6,311 nucleotides of DNA from Phycisphaerales bacterium (GTDB lineage Bacteria; Pseudomonadota; Gammaproteobacteria; Competibacterales; Competibacteraceae), in assembly GCA_014879435.1 (NCBI GenBank), contig JACSSB010000254.1, forward strand, positions 1 through 6,311. The letters are read 5' to 3'. The position numbers and the translations under genes were made by a program. Position 1 is the first letter of the stretch, and each line of letters begins with the position of its first letter. Shown piece by piece: positions 5,868 through 6,311 of this stretch. A model generated the notes under the pieces. The model had not been told where the DNA came from. It did not search any database and worked only from the letters and a program-made list of their open reading frames with translations.

Positions 5868-6311
5868 ATGCAACCCAGACATGGAAAAACATATCAAGAC
5901 ATTGTGGCAACGGTGGCTACCATTGCCATCCATATCTTTATCGGCCTATTTTTACTGCTGAATCTGAATATCGCAGGCACTTCAACCCCTGAACAACCTG
6001 AGGTCGAACCGATCCCAGTCCAGATTGTGGATGAAGCCGCAATTCGGGAGGAATTAGAGCGACAGGCGGAAGCGGAACGTCGTCAACAGCGTGCCGAAGC
6101 GGAGCGTCAGGCCGCACTGGAGCAAGCCGAGCGGAAGGCTGAGGAGCGGCGACAACAAGAACTTCGCCGCCAACGCGAAGCTGAGGAACAGCGCAAGGAA
6201 GAAGAAGCCAGACAGAAGGCCGAGAAACAACGCCAGGAAGAAGAAACCAGACAAAAAGCCGAGGAGAAACGCACAGCAGCGGATGAAGCTAAGCGCCAAG
6301 CCGCCGCTGAA
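5868..6311 (+). CDS. tolA: TolA, N-terminal part, cut by window end
   Basis: The first 148 codons of TolA are open to the window edge; the frame has no stop. The start is the ATG at 5868, 9 bases after the tolR stop, with no strong Shine-Dalgarno, so it may be translated by coupling. A short cytoplasmic N-terminus leads to one membrane helix (about 13-34). From about residue 54 the chain becomes a highly charged Glu/Lys/Arg/Gln/Ala helix, the periplasm-spanning TolA domain II. The C-terminal globular domain III lies beyond the window. In E. coli TolA the membrane helix uses a Ser18-His22-Leu29-Ser33 (SHLS) motif to contact TolQR. Here the same positions hold Thr18, His22, Leu29 and Leu33. The identification rests on position after tolQR and this domain layout. 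Confidence 0.92.
   Translation, partial: MQPRHGKTYQDIVATVATIAIHIFIGLFLLLNLNIAGTSTPEQPEVEPIPVQIVDEAAIREELERQAEAERRQQRAEAERQAALEQAERKAEERRQQELRRQREAEEQRKEEEARQKAEKQRQEEETRQKAEEKRTAADEAKRQAAAE
6192..6269 (+). repeat. 39-base tandem duplication in the tolA coiled coil
   Basis: Two adjacent 13-codon units, 6192-6230 and 6231-6269, match at 32 of 39 bases. They encode RKEEEARQKAEKQ and RQEEETRQKAEEK. The unit keeps the frame and the charge pattern, so a copy change would simply lengthen or shorten the periplasmic helix. Confidence 0.8.

Noticed and set aside
6054..6299. Minus-strand frame with Leu/Phe-rich apparent membrane segments
   Set aside because: It is the reverse of the Glu/Lys-rich tolA coding sequence, which always reads Leu/Phe-rich on the other strand.

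Overview
The window looks like a chromosomal housekeeping segment of a gammaproteobacterium. The main evidence is gene order: yebC-ruvC-ruvA-ruvB followed by ybgC-tolQ-tolR-tolA is a well-known gammaproteobacterial arrangement, and every protein in it reads as a close, full-length member of its family. Moderately high GC and frequent overlapping starts fit a free-living, non-enteric lineage. A Competibacter- or Chromatiales-like organism would fit, but this is inference. I see no rRNA, tRNA, CRISPR array, insertion sequence or phage gene.

Layout: (1) 35-706, a small cytoplasmic alpha/beta hydrolase of the lipase type with an intact Ser-Asp-His triad. (2) 749-3767, yebC followed by the three Holliday-junction genes ruvC, ruvA and ruvB, all on the plus strand. 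yebC/ruvC and ruvC/ruvA are overlapped or nearly so. ruvB is set off by a 102-base gap that is C-rich just before its start and gives it no visible Shine-Dalgarno. (3) 3772-4185, minus strand, a small exported two-EF-hand protein with an Ala-Thr-Pro repeat tail. It is the only gene on the minus strand and sits between the ruv and tol blocks. Its stop lies 4 bases from the ruvB stop, and its 5' end faces ybgC across an 88-base divergent spacer. (4) 4274-6311, ybgC, tolQ, tolR and the first 148 codons of tolA. tolA runs off the window; tolB, pal and ybgF would be expected next.

How the genes work together: RuvA recognises the Holliday junction and loads the RuvB hexameric motors, which drive branch migration, and RuvC cuts the junction. 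YebC is a ribosome-associated or regulatory protein that commonly travels with ruvC. TolQ and TolR form the inner-membrane proton-driven motor that energises TolA, which spans the periplasm to Pal/TolB and keeps the outer membrane constricted at division. YbgC is the acyl-CoA thioesterase that usually begins the tol operon.

I do not see a previously undescribed system. The parts most worth a second look are the EF-hand/ATP-repeat gene, whose 9-base repeat also makes a G-run array on the ruvB-sense strand; a 39-base tandem duplication in the TolA coiled coil; a changed SHLS-type motif in the TolA membrane helix; a cysteine pair in TolR; and the leader of ruvB.
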